Shown here: positions 9,109-17,656 of the stretch, piece after piece | Numbering within the stretch: position 1 is the first letter of the stretch | How the letters are laid out: the number at the start of each line of letters is the position of its first letter | NCBI GenBank assembly: GCA_029557965.1 | Contig: JAKQIM010000043.1 | Span: 1 to 64,000 of the forward strand | Length of the DNA stretch: 64,000 nt | Source: Chloroflexota bacterium | GTDB lineage: Bacteria > Chloroflexota > Anaerolineae > Anaerolineales > UBA4823 | Reading direction: 5' to 3' | The notes under the pieces: generated by a model | The model's database searches: none | Told to the model about the DNA's origin: nothing | Seen by the model: the letters and a program-made list of their open reading frames with translations, nothing else | Translations under genes and position numbers: made by a program

Positions 9109-9114
9109 ATTATA
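9109..9114 (-). promoter_or_regulatory. Candidate -10 element for the asp23-fakA operon
   Basis: A perfect TATAAT lies on the minus strand about 107 bases before the asp23 ATG. The only TTGATG upstream is 22 bases away, too far for a standard -35 box, so the promoter is only partly supported. Confidence 0.4.
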
Positions 9115-9202
9115 GCGTGATTTAAGCAAAATCTTACATCAATTTTTTGTCCGAATTCTGGAAAAGCCTCCAGTTTTGGAGTGCAGTGAAAGGAAGTGTA
9201 CG

Positions 9203-9385
9203 ATGGCGAAGTGTGCACATTGTGGAAAAGCGACAACTTTTGGTCGGAATCGCCCCTGGTCCAATAAGGCCACCCGGCGGACCTTCCGCCCCAACCTGCA
9301 GACCGTGACGGTCTACGAGGGCGACCAGAAAGTACGCAAGGTCTTGTGCGCTCGGTGCTTGCGCACCCTGGTAAAGACCTCGTAA
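9203..9385 (+). CDS. rpmB: 50S ribosomal protein L28
   Basis: A 60-residue basic protein starting MAKCAHCGKATTFGRNRPWS and continuing with TRRTFRPNLQTVTV, the L28 family core. It keeps two Cys pairs (CAHC near the start, CARC near the end), so it is the zinc-binding form. I start it at the ATG at 9203, nine bases after AGGAAG; an earlier ATG gives a poor extension. It is divergent from asp23 and convergent with rpe, and a hairpin follows at 9408-9437. The rpmB-yloU-yloV adjacency is a long-conserved order in Firmicutes. Confidence 0.95.
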   Translation: MAKCAHCGKATTFGRNRPWSNKATRRTFRPNLQTVTVYEGDQKVRKVLCARCLRTLVKTS

Positions 9386-9407
9386 TTGACATCGTGTTAT
9401 ACAGCGG

Positions 9408-9437
9408 CGAAAATCGCGGCGCAAGCCGTGATTTTCG
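9408..9437 (+). terminator. Hairpin between convergent rpmB and rpe
   Basis: Two 13-base arms with one mismatch (CGAAAATCGCGGC and GCCGTGATTTTCG) flank a GCAA tetraloop. It ends three bases before the stop of rpe and can serve both convergent genes. Confidence 0.6.
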
Positions 9438-9439
9438 GT

Positions 9440-10102
9440 TTAAATACATCCTCGCAGCGCCTGGATGCCCGCGGTGATGCCCTGAGGATGGTTAAAGATG
9501 GCGTTGGCGGCTACAAAGACCTGCGCCCCAGCGGAGCGGGCCTGGGGTAAGGTGTCGATGTTCATGCCGCCATCAATCTCCAGCAGAGTTTGGGGGTTAA
9601 TGCGCTGGATGGCCTGGCTCAATTCAGTGACCTTGGGTAACACCGCGGGGATGAATTTCTGCCCCGAGTAGCCCGGGTTCACACTCATCACAAGCACCAT
9701 ATCTGCCAGGGGCAGAACAGGAAAGACCGTGCTGGCAGGGGTGCCGGGGTTGAGCACCACCCCGGGCTTACAGCCCAGCTCGCAAATGGCTTGCATGGTG
9801 CGGTAAAGGTTGGGGTTGTTTTCTACATGCACGGTCAGGTAGGTGGCGCCAGCCTGGGCAAAAGCCTGGATCAGGCGTTCGGGGGCTTCCACCATCAAGT
9901 GCACATCCAGCGGTAACTGTGTGGCGCGCCGGCAGGCCTCAACAATGAAGGGCCCCATGGTCAGGTTGGGGACAAAGTGACCATCCATCACGTCGACGTG
10001 GATCCAATCTGCGCCGGCGGCTTCCGCTTCGGCGATCTGTTCACCCAGGCGGGTGAAATCGGCGGAGAGGATAGAGACAGAGATCTTGTGGGGGTCGGGC
10101 AT
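9440..10102 (-). CDS. rpe: Ribulose-phosphate 3-epimerase
   Basis: Rpe interconverts ribulose 5-phosphate and xylulose 5-phosphate in the pentose phosphate pathway. The 220-residue TIM barrel shows ISVSILSADFTRLGEQI, the metal- and acid-base motif HVDVMDGHFVPN (about 34-45), HLMVEAPE, VMSVNPGYSGQKF and EIDGGMN, all in family order. I use the ATG at 10102, directly before the family-typical start; the longer frame upstream overlaps the kinase gene. It follows the kinase gene by eight bases on the same strand, an order also seen as prkC...rpe in Bacillus. Confidence 0.96.
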   Translation of the reverse strand: MPDPHKISVSILSADFTRLGEQIAEAEAAGADWIHVDVMDGHFVPNLTMGPFIVEACRRATQLPLDVHLMVEAPERLIQAFAQAGATYLTVHVENNPNLYRTMQAICELGCKPGVVLNPGTPASTVFPVLPLADMVLVMSVNPGYSGQKFIPAVLPKVTELSQAIQRINPQTLLEIDGGMNIDTLPQARSAGAQVFVAANAIFNHPQGITAGIQALRGCI

Positions 10103-10110
10103 AGAAGTCC

Positions 10111-11235
10111 TTAGCGGCTGTAGAGCAAGATCACCCAGGTCCATAAAGGCACCAGGCCAAGCACTGCCACCGCGGCCAGCAAACCCAGGGCCCAGGTACC
10201 CCAATCAATATCCAGCGGGTCCTCCTGGCGGATTCCTGCGGCGGGTTGTGGGGCCGGGGCCTGGAGCGGCGCAGCGGGCGCTGGCGGCGCAGCCGAAACT
10301 GGCGGTGCGGGGCGCGGTTGGGGTTTTGGCGGAGCTGAATAGCTGGCTGAAGGGTTGGCAGTGGCGGCCGCGGCCGGCGGTTGTGCGGCTTCGACAACCG
10401 GAGAGATGGTGGTGGCGCGATTGAAGGTCATCAAGACGCGCCCGAGCTGGTCAGCGGTGCGGTAGCGGGCGGATGGCTCTTTGGAAAGCACCTTGAGAAT
10501 GATCTGTTCGAGGGCGGGGGGGATATTGGCGTTGAAATGGCTGGGCGGGGGCGTGGGCACACTGCGGTGCATCTGGGCCAGCTCGGCGGCGGTGTTCCCG
10601 GTGAAGGGCAGCCGCCCGCAAAGCATCTCGTACATCACCACACCCAGGGCATACACATCTGAAGCGGGCGAGGGCGCTGCTCCCGTAGCCTGTTCGGGAG
10701 AGAAGTACTGCGGCGAGCCCCAAACGACCTTGGACTGCTCATTGGGGTTGATCGAGCCCAGGGCGCGGGCGATGCCAAAATCAGTCACTTTCAGGCGTTG
10801 GTCGGGGGTGACAAGCATGTTCTGCGGTTTGACATCGCAGTGCACCAGGCCGGCCCGGTGGGCATAACCAATGCCGGCGCAAGCCTGGATGAGCAGAGGC
10901 AGCGCTTCTTCGACGCTGAAGCGGCCGCGGGTTTGCAGCATGGTCTTCAAGTCGGCGCCGGGCACATATTCCATGACGATAAAAAGCTTACCGGCATCCA
11001 GCCCAAAGTCGTGAACTGTGACAATGCTGGGGTGCGAGAGGTTGGCGGCGGCTTTTGCCTCTTGCCTGAAACGCTCTCGAAAGGCAGGATCGTTGGAGTA
11101 ATCTTCGCGCAGCACCTTGACGGCTACTGTGCGTTCCAACATCAGGTCTTTGGCGCGATAGACCACCGCCATCCCCCCGCTGCCGAGGCGGGTTTCAAGT
11201 TGGTATCGATTGTTTAGGAGGGTGTTCTCAGCCAT
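10111..11235 (-). CDS. Membrane-anchored Ser/Thr protein kinase without sensor domain
   Basis: A 374-residue PknB/PrkC-type kinase. It shows the glycine loop GSGGMAVVY (18-26), Lys40 in VAVKVL, the catalytic loop HCDVKPQN (about 131-138), DFGIA and SPEQA of the activation segment. The usual Arg before the catalytic Asp is Cys, so it is a non-RD kinase, which tends not to need activation-loop phosphorylation. A Pro/Ala-rich linker (about 285-345) leads to a single membrane segment near the C-terminus (about 351-371) with almost nothing outside; PASTA repeats are absent. TAAAAT lies seven bases before the ATG, suggesting a leaderless message. Confidence 0.93.
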   Translation of the reverse strand: MAENTLLNNRYQLETRLGSGGMAVVYRAKDLMLERTVAVKVLREDYSNDPAFRERFRQEAKAAANLSHPSIVTVHDFGLDAGKLFIVMEYVPGADLKTMLQTRGRFSVEEALPLLIQACAGIGYAHRAGLVHCDVKPQNMLVTPDQRLKVTDFGIARALGSINPNEQSKVVWGSPQYFSPEQATGAAPSPASDVYALGVVMYEMLCGRLPFTGNTAAELAQMHRSVPTPPPSHFNANIPPALEQIILKVLSKEPSARYRTADQLGRVLMTFNRATTISPVVEAAQPPAAAATANPSASYSAPPKPQPRPAPPVSAAPPAPAAPLQAPAPQPAAGIRQEDPLDIDWGTWALGLLAAVAVLGLVPLWTWVILLYSR

Positions 11236-11405
11236 TGCTATGATTTTAGCACGTTTGGATGATTCTGGGTGTAAGCTGATTGATCAAGAACAGGTTATTG
11301 TAAAGATCATTTGAGGCGACCCCCAGACCCAGGTTTTTGTTTTTTGGGTTAGAATTAGACGGAACAGCGTTAAGAAAATCTTCCGAAGAAAATGGGAGTC
11401 AACCA

Positions 11406-12494
11406 ATGAGCCGGATCTTACGTTTTTTGCGTGCAAACCCAATTTCAATTCTGCTTCTGGCAATTCCCGCGGTGATCCTGGCGGAACTGCTGCATTGGCC
11501 ATCCATTTGGATCTTTGCCCTCTCGGCAGTTGCAATCATCCCACTGGCCAGTTATATCGGCGAGTCCACCGAATCGTTGGCGCATTATACCGGCCCCAAG
11601 TTGGGCGGGTTGTTGAACGCCACGCTGGGCAATGCAGCCGAGCTGATCATCACCATCGTTGCCATCCGAGAAGGCTTGCTCGACCTGGTTAAGGCCTCGA
11701 TTACCGGCTCGATCTTGGGCAACCTGTTGTTGGTGTTGGGCATGTCGATGTTGTTGGGCGGCTTGAAGCACAAGACCCAGAGCTTTGACCGCCGCCAGGC
11801 AAGCAATAACGCCATCCTTTTGGTGCTGACGGTTTTGATCTTGCTGATCCCTTCACTTTTTAGCCACGGCATCGGGCACCTGGACCCACCAGACCCGCGT
11901 GTAGAGGCTTTGAGCCTGGGGGTGGCGGGCGTGATGATCGTGCTCTACGGGCTGGGGCTGCTCTACAGCTTCAAATCTGCGGGTGGGCCCTTATCGCCCG
12001 AACAGCCCGATGAAATTTTGACCCACAAGGCTTGGCCGCTGCGCACGGCCCTGTTGGTGCTGGCCTTCTCGACGGTGGGTGTGGCCTGGATGTCAGAGGT
12101 GCTGGTGGGGGCAATTGAGCCGGTGATCGAAGCGTTGGGAATTTCCGAATTCTTCATCGGTGTGATCTTTATCCCCATCATCGGTAACGTGGCAGAGCAT
12201 CTGGTGGCTGTGCAGATGGCAGCCAAGAACAAGATGACCCTCAGCGTTGAGATCGCCGTGGCTTCGAGCTTGCAGATTGCTTTGTTCGTGGCGCCGGTGC
12301 TGGTCTTCATCAGCCTGCTCATGGGCAACCCGCTGACTCTGGTTTTTGATCAATTTGAACTGCTGGCCCTCATCGCAGGGGTGATGATCGCGGCGTTGGT
12401 CTCGGCAGATGGCGAGTCGAACTGGTTGGAGGGAATCGAGCTGTTAGCCATTTATATCATCGTTGGCCTGGCGTTTTTCCTGCTGCCCGGATAA
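11406..12494 (+). CDS. Calcium/proton antiporter (CaCA family, CAX type)
   Basis: A 362-residue integral membrane protein that should exchange cytoplasmic Ca2+ (or another divalent cation) for protons. About eleven hydrophobic segments are visible, with the two repeat signatures of the CAX family: LGNAAELIITIVAIREG in the first half and IPIIGNVAEHLVAVQMAAK in the second, each with the Glu needed for cation transport. The acidic region between halves is short. The ATG at 11406 is chosen because GGGAG precedes it by about eight bases. It is divergent from the kinase gene and followed 45 bases later by the SH3-like gene. Confidence 0.93.
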   Translation: MSRILRFLRANPISILLLAIPAVILAELLHWPSIWIFALSAVAIIPLASYIGESTESLAHYTGPKLGGLLNATLGNAAELIITIVAIREGLLDLVKASITGSILGNLLLVLGMSMLLGGLKHKTQSFDRRQASNNAILLVLTVLILLIPSLFSHGIGHLDPPDPRVEALSLGVAGVMIVLYGLGLLYSFKSAGGPLSPEQPDEILTHKAWPLRTALLVLAFSTVGVAWMSEVLVGAIEPVIEALGISEFFIGVIFIPIIGNVAEHLVAVQMAAKNKMTLSVEIAVASSLQIALFVAPVLVFISLLMGNPLTLVFDQFELLALIAGVMIAALVSADGESNWLEGIELLAIYIIVGLAFFLLPG

Positions 12495-12539
12495 GTTGCA
12501 CGGGCGCCAGGCATGCGCCGGGATATGGAAATAAGGACC

Positions 12540-13034
12540 ATGAATCGATTAGCGGAGATTTTGGATAAATACTTTACCTGGAAGACCCTGGTGGCAGCCT
12601 TGTTCTTCGCGGCCGGGCTCTTGGCTACCTTGTTGATCTTGTTGTGGCTTTTTGCCCCTCAACGATCAGCGCATGGGCCGGCTACGGCCGTTATGAATAT
12701 CATTCCGGCCCCCACGGCAACGCCTCCGGCCTCTCAGCCTGAGCCGTCTACGCCGCCCACCGCTACCCCTGAGCCGCAGCCCCCCGCAGGTCAATTGGCG
12801 CTTGGGGCATATGTTCAGATCACGGGCACAGGCGGCGATGGCTTGCGCCTGCGTTCATCACCCAGCCTGGATGGGACCGTGCTCTTTGTGGCGATTGATA
12901 GCGAAGTCTTTCAGGTCATTGATGGGCCGCGCGATGCCGATGGCTATACCTGGTGGTATCTTGAGTCGCCTTCAGACAGCACGGTGCAGGGCTGGGGGGT
13001 GGCGAATTACCTGGCAGTGATCCAGAATCCTTAG
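12540..13034 (+). CDS. Single-pass membrane protein with extracellular SH3-like domain
   Basis: A 164-residue protein: a short cytoplasmic start, one membrane segment (about 18-42), a Pro/Thr/Ala-rich spacer (about 52-85), and a C-terminal bacterial SH3-like domain (about 88-160) marked by GDGLRLRSSPSLDGTVLFVA and GYTWWYLESP with a closing VQGWGVANYL. Such domains usually bind peptidoglycan or other wall polymers outside the cell; the ligand here is unknown. AAGGA precedes the ATG at 12540. It lies between the antiporter and a DUF971 gene on the same strand. Confidence 0.82.
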   Translation: MNRLAEILDKYFTWKTLVAALFFAAGLLATLLILLWLFAPQRSAHGPATAVMNIIPAPTATPPASQPEPSTPPTATPEPQPPAGQLALGAYVQITGTGGDGLRLRSSPSLDGTVLFVAIDSEVFQVIDGPRDADGYTWWYLESPSDSTVQGWGVANYLAVIQNP

Positions 13035-13090
13035 TGGGTTTTGTTTGCGTGTTTATCTTTTTCGGTATATAGTTAATGCAGGAGGCTGTG

Positions 13091-13441
13091 TTGAGCGAAC
13101 TGAAACCCACCGGCATCACCGCGAACCGCCAAACAGCTATGATGATGGTAAGCTGGAGCGATGGACATTCCAGCAGCTATCCGTTTTCTCTGTTGCGCCA
13201 TGCCTGCCCCTGCGCCGAGTGCCGGGGAGGGCACGACCAGATGAGCCCTGAGCCCGATCCAGGCGTTTTTTTTATGCCCGACGAAGATAAGCCGGCGACG
13301 CACCTGCGCAGCCTGGAAGGGGTGGGCGGGTATGGCTTGACCATCGAATGGGAAGACGGTCATCATTTCGGCATTTATAACTGGCATTACTTGCGCGCCT
13401 TGTGCCCTTGCCCCTCCTGCCGGAGTGCGGTTCATGGTTGA
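13091..13441 (+). CDS. DUF971 domain protein (gamma-butyrobetaine hydroxylase N-terminal-like)
   Basis: A small protein of about 116 residues matching the DUF971 family: PTGITANRQTAMMMVSWSDG, PFSLLRHACPCAEC, then GGYGLTIEWEDGHHFGIYNWHYLRALC. DUF971 proteins bind metal and are often found with iron-sulfur or cofactor genes; here two Cys clusters (CPCAEC and CPCPSC) suggest zinc. Start choice: AGGAGG at 13080-13085 is ideal for the TTG at 13091, whereas the in-frame ATG at 13076 has no ribosome site. The function is not known. The next gene overlaps it by eight bases. Confidence 0.85.
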   Translation: MSELKPTGITANRQTAMMMVSWSDGHSSSYPFSLLRHACPCAECRGGHDQMSPEPDPGVFFMPDEDKPATHLRSLEGVGGYGLTIEWEDGHHFGIYNWHYLRALCPCPSCRSAVHG

Positions 13442-13949
13442 TAAGCCGCTGGAGACAGTCTTCTCATACGTTGAGCGGGCTTATATGCGTTTGCAAGCCG
13501 GCGATGTGTTGATCACCTGCCTGGAAGATGGCACGCTGGAACCGATCCAAGAGATTGTGCAAGGCCTGGTTTTGGCCGGCCCGCAGAGCCTGGAAGCGCT
13601 GCGAGAGGTGTTGGCTGAAACAGGACAGCGCAAGGCGCAGGTGCAAGACGACTTGCACCAGGTGATCTCTGAGATGCAGGGGGTATTGAGAAGCTACGGC
13701 CTTGAGATGGAACTACAAGATGGCGATCTCTTGCCAGCCCTGACGCCATTTGACCTGCTCTTAGCCATGCGCCAACAGGGTATCTTGGAACAAGAGACCC
13801 AGGCTGCTTGCTTGCAAGTGCTGCACAACAGTCGGGATTTGTTAGGCAACCTGGGGACAAACCTCAGGTTGCTAACAGATATTGAGATCTATCTGCGCGA
13901 CTGGTTGTGGGCTTTGGCTTACGAAGCCATCCACCAGAAAGACTTATAA
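13434..13949 (+). CDS. Hypothetical soluble helical protein
   Basis: A 171-residue protein that I do not recognise. It starts at an ATG overlapping the end of the DUF971 gene, with GGAG nine bases upstream, so the two are probably translated together. The sequence is largely helical and acidic ([24 protein letters not shown] in the middle), with no membrane segment, Cys pair or known motif. Its last six bases overlap the end of the convergent response-regulator gene. The coupling to DUF971 is the only clue to its role. Confidence 0.72.
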   Translation: MVDKPLETVFSYVERAYMRLQAGDVLITCLEDGTLEPIQEIVQGLVLAGPQSLEALREVLAETGQRKAQVQDDLHQVISEMQGVLRSYGLEMELQDGDLLPALTPFDLLLAMRQQGILEQETQAACLQVLHNSRDLLGNLGTNLRLLTDIEIYLRDWLWALAYEAIHQKDL

Positions 13950-14600
13950 ATAATCTTTAAGGTTGTGTTCCACCGCATAGGCGGCGGCTTCGGCGCGGTT
14001 GCTGACGCCCAGCTTTGAAAGGATGCTGCTGACGTAGTTGCGCACCGTTCCCTCGCCTAAGAAGAGGGCCTTGGCGATCTCGCGGTTGGTTTTGCCCTCA
14101 GAGACAAGCTGTAGAACATGCCGTTCTTGATGGGTGAGGGCTGAGAAAGCCGAAGCTTCTTCCTCGCGAGCCGCTTTGCGCACTTCTTGGAAGATGCGCT
14201 GGGTAACAGCCGGGTCGAGCAGGGCTTCGCCTCGCCCAACGGTTTCAATCGCATGCACCAGGTCTTCGCCGCCAATCTGCTTGAGCACATACCCTGCGGC
14301 ACCGGCGCGGATGGCTGAGAAGAGCATCTCATCTTCGGCGTAAGAGGTGAGCATGATCACCTTGGTATCGGGGTATTTCTCGGCGATCTCTTGGCAGGCT
14401 TCGATCCCCGACCCGCCCGGCAGGCGAATGTCCATCACCACTACCTCAGGCGTATATGTGGCTACCCGCTCAACCGCCTCGCGGGCAGTGCTGGCTTCGG
14501 CAATCACCTCAAAATTCGGATGCCGTTCGAGGAGGGCTTTCAGGCCCAGTCGAACCACTTCATGGTCGTCCACCAAAAGAATGCGTTGTTTGTTCGTCAT
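13944..14600 (-). CDS. NarL/LuxR-type response regulator
   Basis: A 218-residue two-component regulator. The receiver domain has DD (about 11-12), the phospho-acceptor Asp in [12 protein letters not shown] (about 56), Thr in MLTSYAEDE and Lys in GYVLKQIGG. The C-terminal GerE helix-turn-helix reads [20 protein letters not shown] followed by [19 protein letters not shown]. No histidine kinase gene is nearby. It lies 36 bases after the OmpR-type regulator and is the last gene of the signalling operon that starts at 20526. DNA targets are unknown. Confidence 0.93.
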   Translation of the reverse strand: MTNKQRILLVDDHEVVRLGLKALLERHPNFEVIAEASTAREAVERVATYTPEVVVMDIRLPGGSGIEACQEIAEKYPDTKVIMLTSYAEDEMLFSAIRAGAAGYVLKQIGGEDLVHAIETVGRGEALLDPAVTQRIFQEVRKAAREEEASAFSALTHQERHVLQLVSEGKTNREIAKALFLGEGTVRNYVSSILSKLGVSNRAEAAAYAVEHNLKDYL

Positions 14601-14636
14601 GCGATAACCTTTTTCGAGAATATACGCGAATACCGG

Positions 14637-15395
14637 TCAGTCAGATACAGGTTCGGCCGGGGGGCCTTCGCCGGCCTTCTCGCGTTTGAAATCTACAAAA
14701 CGGTAGCCAATGCCGCGCTCTGTGAGGATATACTTTGGGTTGGCAGGATCCAACTCGAGCTTCTGGCGCAGGTAGTTAATGTAGAGACGTACATAGTGCG
14801 GCTGGTCTTGATACTCGTAACCCCAGACGTTGGTCAAGATCTGATCGTGCGATACAACCCAACCGGCGTTTTGCACCAGGTAGTAGAGCAAGCGATACTC
14901 GGTGGGCCGCAGGCTGACCAGCTTGCCTTCGACCCAGATCTCATGGCGGTCAAAATCAATTTTCAGCCGTTCATCCACATCAATAACGCCGTGTGCGCTT
15001 TCGGTGCTGAGCTCTGAACGCCGCAGCACTGCTCGGACGCGGCTGACCAGCTCGCGGGGGCTGAATGGCTTGGTGACGTAGTCGTCGGCGCCCAATTCCA
15101 GGCCGCGGATGCGCTCGTCTTCCTCGCTCTTGGCAGTGACCATGATGACCGGCACTGGGCTCATCTTGCGGATGGTCCTGAGCACTTCAAAACCATCAAA
15201 GTCTGGCAGCATCACATCCAGCAGCATTAAATCTGGCAGGCTTGTGCGCAGCTTGTCCAGCGCCTGGGTGCCGTTGTAGGCCTCGGTGACCCGAAAGCCA
15301 TCTTGCTCCAGGTTCAGCCGGATGAAGCGCGCCATACGTTGTTCGTCATCAACAACGAGGATGCGGTAATTCTTGAAGCGGTTGTCGGGCAGCAT
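14637..15395 (-). CDS. OmpR/PhoB-type response regulator
   Basis: A 252-residue regulator. The receiver domain carries VVDDEQ, the acceptor Asp in [17 protein letters not shown], Thr in [10 protein letters not shown] and Lys in [10 protein letters not shown]. After a linker, the winged-helix DNA-binding domain reads [20 protein letters not shown] and ends [12 protein letters not shown] 17-residue charged tail follows. It starts three bases after the small unknown gene. As no histidine kinase is encoded in the operon, input may come from an unlinked kinase or, speculatively, from the Ser/Thr kinase of the same operon. Confidence 0.94.
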   Translation of the reverse strand: MLPDNRFKNYRILVVDDEQRMARFIRLNLEQDGFRVTEAYNGTQALDKLRTSLPDLMLLDVMLPDFDGFEVLRTIRKMSPVPVIMVTAKSEEDERIRGLELGADDYVTKPFSPRELVSRVRAVLRRSELSTESAHGVIDVDERLKIDFDRHEIWVEGKLVSLRPTEYRLLYYLVQNAGWVVSHDQILTNVWGYEYQDQPHYVRLYINYLRQKLELDPANPKYILTERGIGYRFVDFKREKAGEGPPAEPVSD

Positions 15396-15398
15396 AGC

Positions 15399-15641
15399 TT
15401 AATCGCGAACAAAGCCGATGATATGTTCTTCCTCTTTCGACGGCATCACTTCAATGAAATTCAAGCGGGTGATTGGCCAGTACACGGTGGTCACATCTTC
15501 TGCCAGGTAATGCAGGTCTTTCCCATCAATGCGGCGAGGATTGTTGACGGCAATGACTTGATCGATGGGCTTCGGTAATTCATCCACTTCTCCAACCACG
15601 GGTTCTTCTCCGGCCAGGTGCAAGATAATTGAATAGGGCAT
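15399..15641 (-). CDS. Small conserved-looking protein of unknown function
   Basis: An 80-residue soluble protein starting MPYSIILHLAGEEPVVGEVD. It has alternating hydrophobic residues suggesting a small beta-rich fold, a run RRIDGKDLHYLAEDVTTVYW, and an acidic tail. I do not recognise the family. Spacing of 16 bases from the FHA gene and three bases to the OmpR regulator, together with an A/G-rich ribosome site (AAGAGG) before the ATG, support it as a real gene of the operon. It could be an adaptor between the FHA protein and the regulators, but nothing in the sequence proves that. Confidence 0.75.
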   Translation of the reverse strand: MPYSIILHLAGEEPVVGEVDELPKPIDQVIAVNNPRRIDGKDLHYLAEDVTTVYWPITRLNFIEVMPSKEEEHIIGFVRD

Positions 15642-15657
15642 GGCAACCTCTTAGATA

Positions 15658-16173
15658 TTAACGTCGAATCAAAAGTTGGATTTTTAGCTTACCCAGGGTA
15701 AGCACATCGCCGTGCTTGATCTGGTAGGGTTTGTGCGGCGGAATCTTCTGTCCATTCAAGCGAGTGCCGTTGGCAGAGCCCAGGTCGGTGGCCAGGGCCT
15801 GCTGTTTACCGAGAGATATCGAGGCGTGCAGGCGCGAAACGCCCTGCTCGTATGCCCGGTAAGGGGCCAGGTCAATATCTGGCAAGATCGGCTGGCCTTC
15901 TGCAGAACGCCCGATGGTGAATTCTGTGCGCCCCTCCAGAGGGAGGATTTCGCCAGTCTCCATGATGAATAACGAAACGGCCACATCGGCCGGAGCCTGG
16001 GGAGGAATGGGCACCTGGGGGATGCTTTGGAATGTCTGGGCAAGCTTATCGGTAGAGCCTCCGTTGATGGACTGGGTAGCCAGGCGGGTGGCATCTACCA
16101 ACTGTGTGCCGCACTCATGACAAAAGAGCGCACCGGGCATTTCTTTGTTGTGGCAATTAGGACACTCGATCAT
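15658..16173 (-). CDS. Zinc-ribbon plus FHA domain phosphothreonine-binding protein
   Basis: A 171-residue adaptor. The N-terminus is a zinc ribbon (IECPNCHNKEMPGALFCHEC, two Cys pairs), then a linker, then a Forkhead-associated domain (about 75-171) with FTIGRS, GVSRLHASISL and DLGSANGTRLNGQKI, the residues that grip phosphothreonine. It therefore should read phosphorylation made by the kinase encoded upstream. The ATG at 16173 follows AAGGAA by nine bases and overlaps the end of the VWA gene by 17 bases, which indicates translational coupling. It is cytoplasmic, with no membrane segment. Confidence 0.9.
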   Translation of the reverse strand: MIECPNCHNKEMPGALFCHECGTQLVDATRLATQSINGGSTDKLAQTFQSIPQVPIPPQAPADVAVSLFIMETGEILPLEGRTEFTIGRSAEGQPILPDIDLAPYRAYEQGVSRLHASISLGKQQALATDLGSANGTRLNGQKIPPHKPYQIKHGDVLTLGKLKIQLLIRR

Positions 16174-17650
16174 GCTGTTTTTCCTTTGTACCAGGCGGTA
16201 GCAGCAGGGCGCGGGTGCCATATTTGATACGCTTGTCGCCCTCTTCGCTGAAGGTCTGGTTTTGTTGAATGTGGGCCACCTCGCCCAAAACAGAACGCGC
16301 CAGATCCCTTTGCCCCTGGGCCAGCAAGTGGGTGGCCAGGTTTTGCAGACGCCGGGTGGCGTCGCGCATATTGCCATCGCCAATATCTTCACGGGCGCGC
16401 TCTTGCATGCGGTAAAGCGTGAGGCGTGACATGGCTTGCATCAGGTTCGGCGGCGGCGGTTCAAGGTCGAATTCATCTGTGATCATGGTGGCAATATCCA
16501 GCCGGTGGACAAACTTGCGCTTTTTGGTGCTGGATGGGACCTCGTAAGTAAGCCGCCCTTTGCATAAAGTCAGGTGGTCGGCCTTGGGTGGCACATCATT
16601 GGCCAGGAATTCTAACAGCAGGTTATGGTTGGAATCGCGCGGGATAGACCCCAAGACAAGGGGCGACCCCGTTACCAGAGGCGACGTATCTGGGTGCAGC
16701 CGGAAGGCATAATTCAAGAAAACGTTCTCTGGCGTGCTGAAGGTGTACGTGGCGTTCTCGGCAAAGCTGTGCTCAAATCCGTTGATCTTTTCGAGGATAA
16801 ACCGGCGGATATCCTCAGCCCGAGAGACATATTTACAGTTGCCACCAGTGCGCGAGACCATTTCGTCGAGAAATTTATCGTTCCATTGGCTGCCAATGCC
16901 CAGCGCGCTGATGCTAATGCCGTAGCTGCTGGCCTGGTCGGCCAACCTGATACAGGCCTCTTCGTCACCGTAAGTGCGGCCATCGGTGATGAGGATGATG
17001 TGGCTGATGCGGTTCGAGCTGCAGTAACGGCGAATTTCCTCAAAGCCAAGCGCCAGGCCTTGCAAGATCTCGGTGCCGCCGCCGGCTTGCAAAACCTGGA
17101 TACGCGTCTCAACCGAGCGCCGGTCGGCGCGGCTGCCGGCTGGTACGATCACTTCGGCCCGGTCGGAAAATTTTACAATCGAAAGGATGTCCTCTGATTG
17201 AAGCTGGCGCACCAGGTCAATTGCAGTGGACTTGACCGTATCCAGGCGCACGCCTTGCATCGAAGTGGAACAGTCCAGCACCAGGCAGAGGTTAATGGGT
17301 GATGTAGGGGGGTGTTCAGCATCCGCGTGGACGCGCAGCTCAACCATGGCATAAAAAAGCTGCGGCTCAGACATGCGTGCCAGCGAGTTCCGGCTGTACG
17401 TGATCTGAACTGAGATCGGCGGGATCATCAGCGGTTCAGGGGGCAAACCCAGGTCGTAATTTTTTTTGCGATCGGGATCGGATAGAACTTCAAAAGCTTC
17501 TTGAACGCCAATGAACAGCTCAGTTTCACCCAAATTTACGTTGTGATCTGGGTGCAGGCGGCGTGCCATATCGCGGTAGGAATGGCGAATTTCCTCCGGC
17601 GTGGCATCTCGGGGCAGTCCCAGGACATCGTAAAGGGTTTCTTCAGCCAT
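16157..17650 (-). CDS. DnaJ-domain plus von Willebrand A domain fusion protein
   Basis: A 497-residue cytoplasmic protein. Residues 1-68 are a J domain with the HPD motif at 33-35, which in this family stimulates Hsp70 ATPase activity. A VWA domain follows with the metal-site motif DCSTS (126-130), a conserved Thr in GGGTEIL and Asp in ITDGRTYG, so divalent metal-dependent binding should be intact. The C-terminal third is a beta-rich segment and then helices (SRLTLYRMQERAREDIGDGN), resembling the tail of VWA proteins linked to kinases. The J-VWA combination in one chain is uncommon in my knowledge. It starts six bases after the phosphatase gene. Confidence 0.9.
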   Translation of the reverse strand: MAEETLYDVLGLPRDATPEEIRHSYRDMARRLHPDHNVNLGETELFIGVQEAFEVLSDPDRKKNYDLGLPPEPLMIPPISVQITYSRNSLARMSEPQLFYAMVELRVHADAEHPPTSPINLCLVLDCSTSMQGVRLDTVKSTAIDLVRQLQSEDILSIVKFSDRAEVIVPAGSRADRRSVETRIQVLQAGGGTEILQGLALGFEEIRRYCSSNRISHIILITDGRTYGDEEACIRLADQASSYGISISALGIGSQWNDKFLDEMVSRTGGNCKYVSRAEDIRRFILEKINGFEHSFAENATYTFSTPENVFLNYAFRLHPDTSPLVTGSPLVLGSIPRDSNHNLLLEFLANDVPPKADHLTLCKGRLTYEVPSSTKKRKFVHRLDIATMITDEFDLEPPPPNLMQAMSRLTLYRMQERAREDIGDGNMRDATRRLQNLATHLLAQGQRDLARSVLGEVAHIQQNQTFSEEGDKRIKYGTRALLLPPGTKEKQHDRVS

Positions 17651-17656
17651 AAAGCA

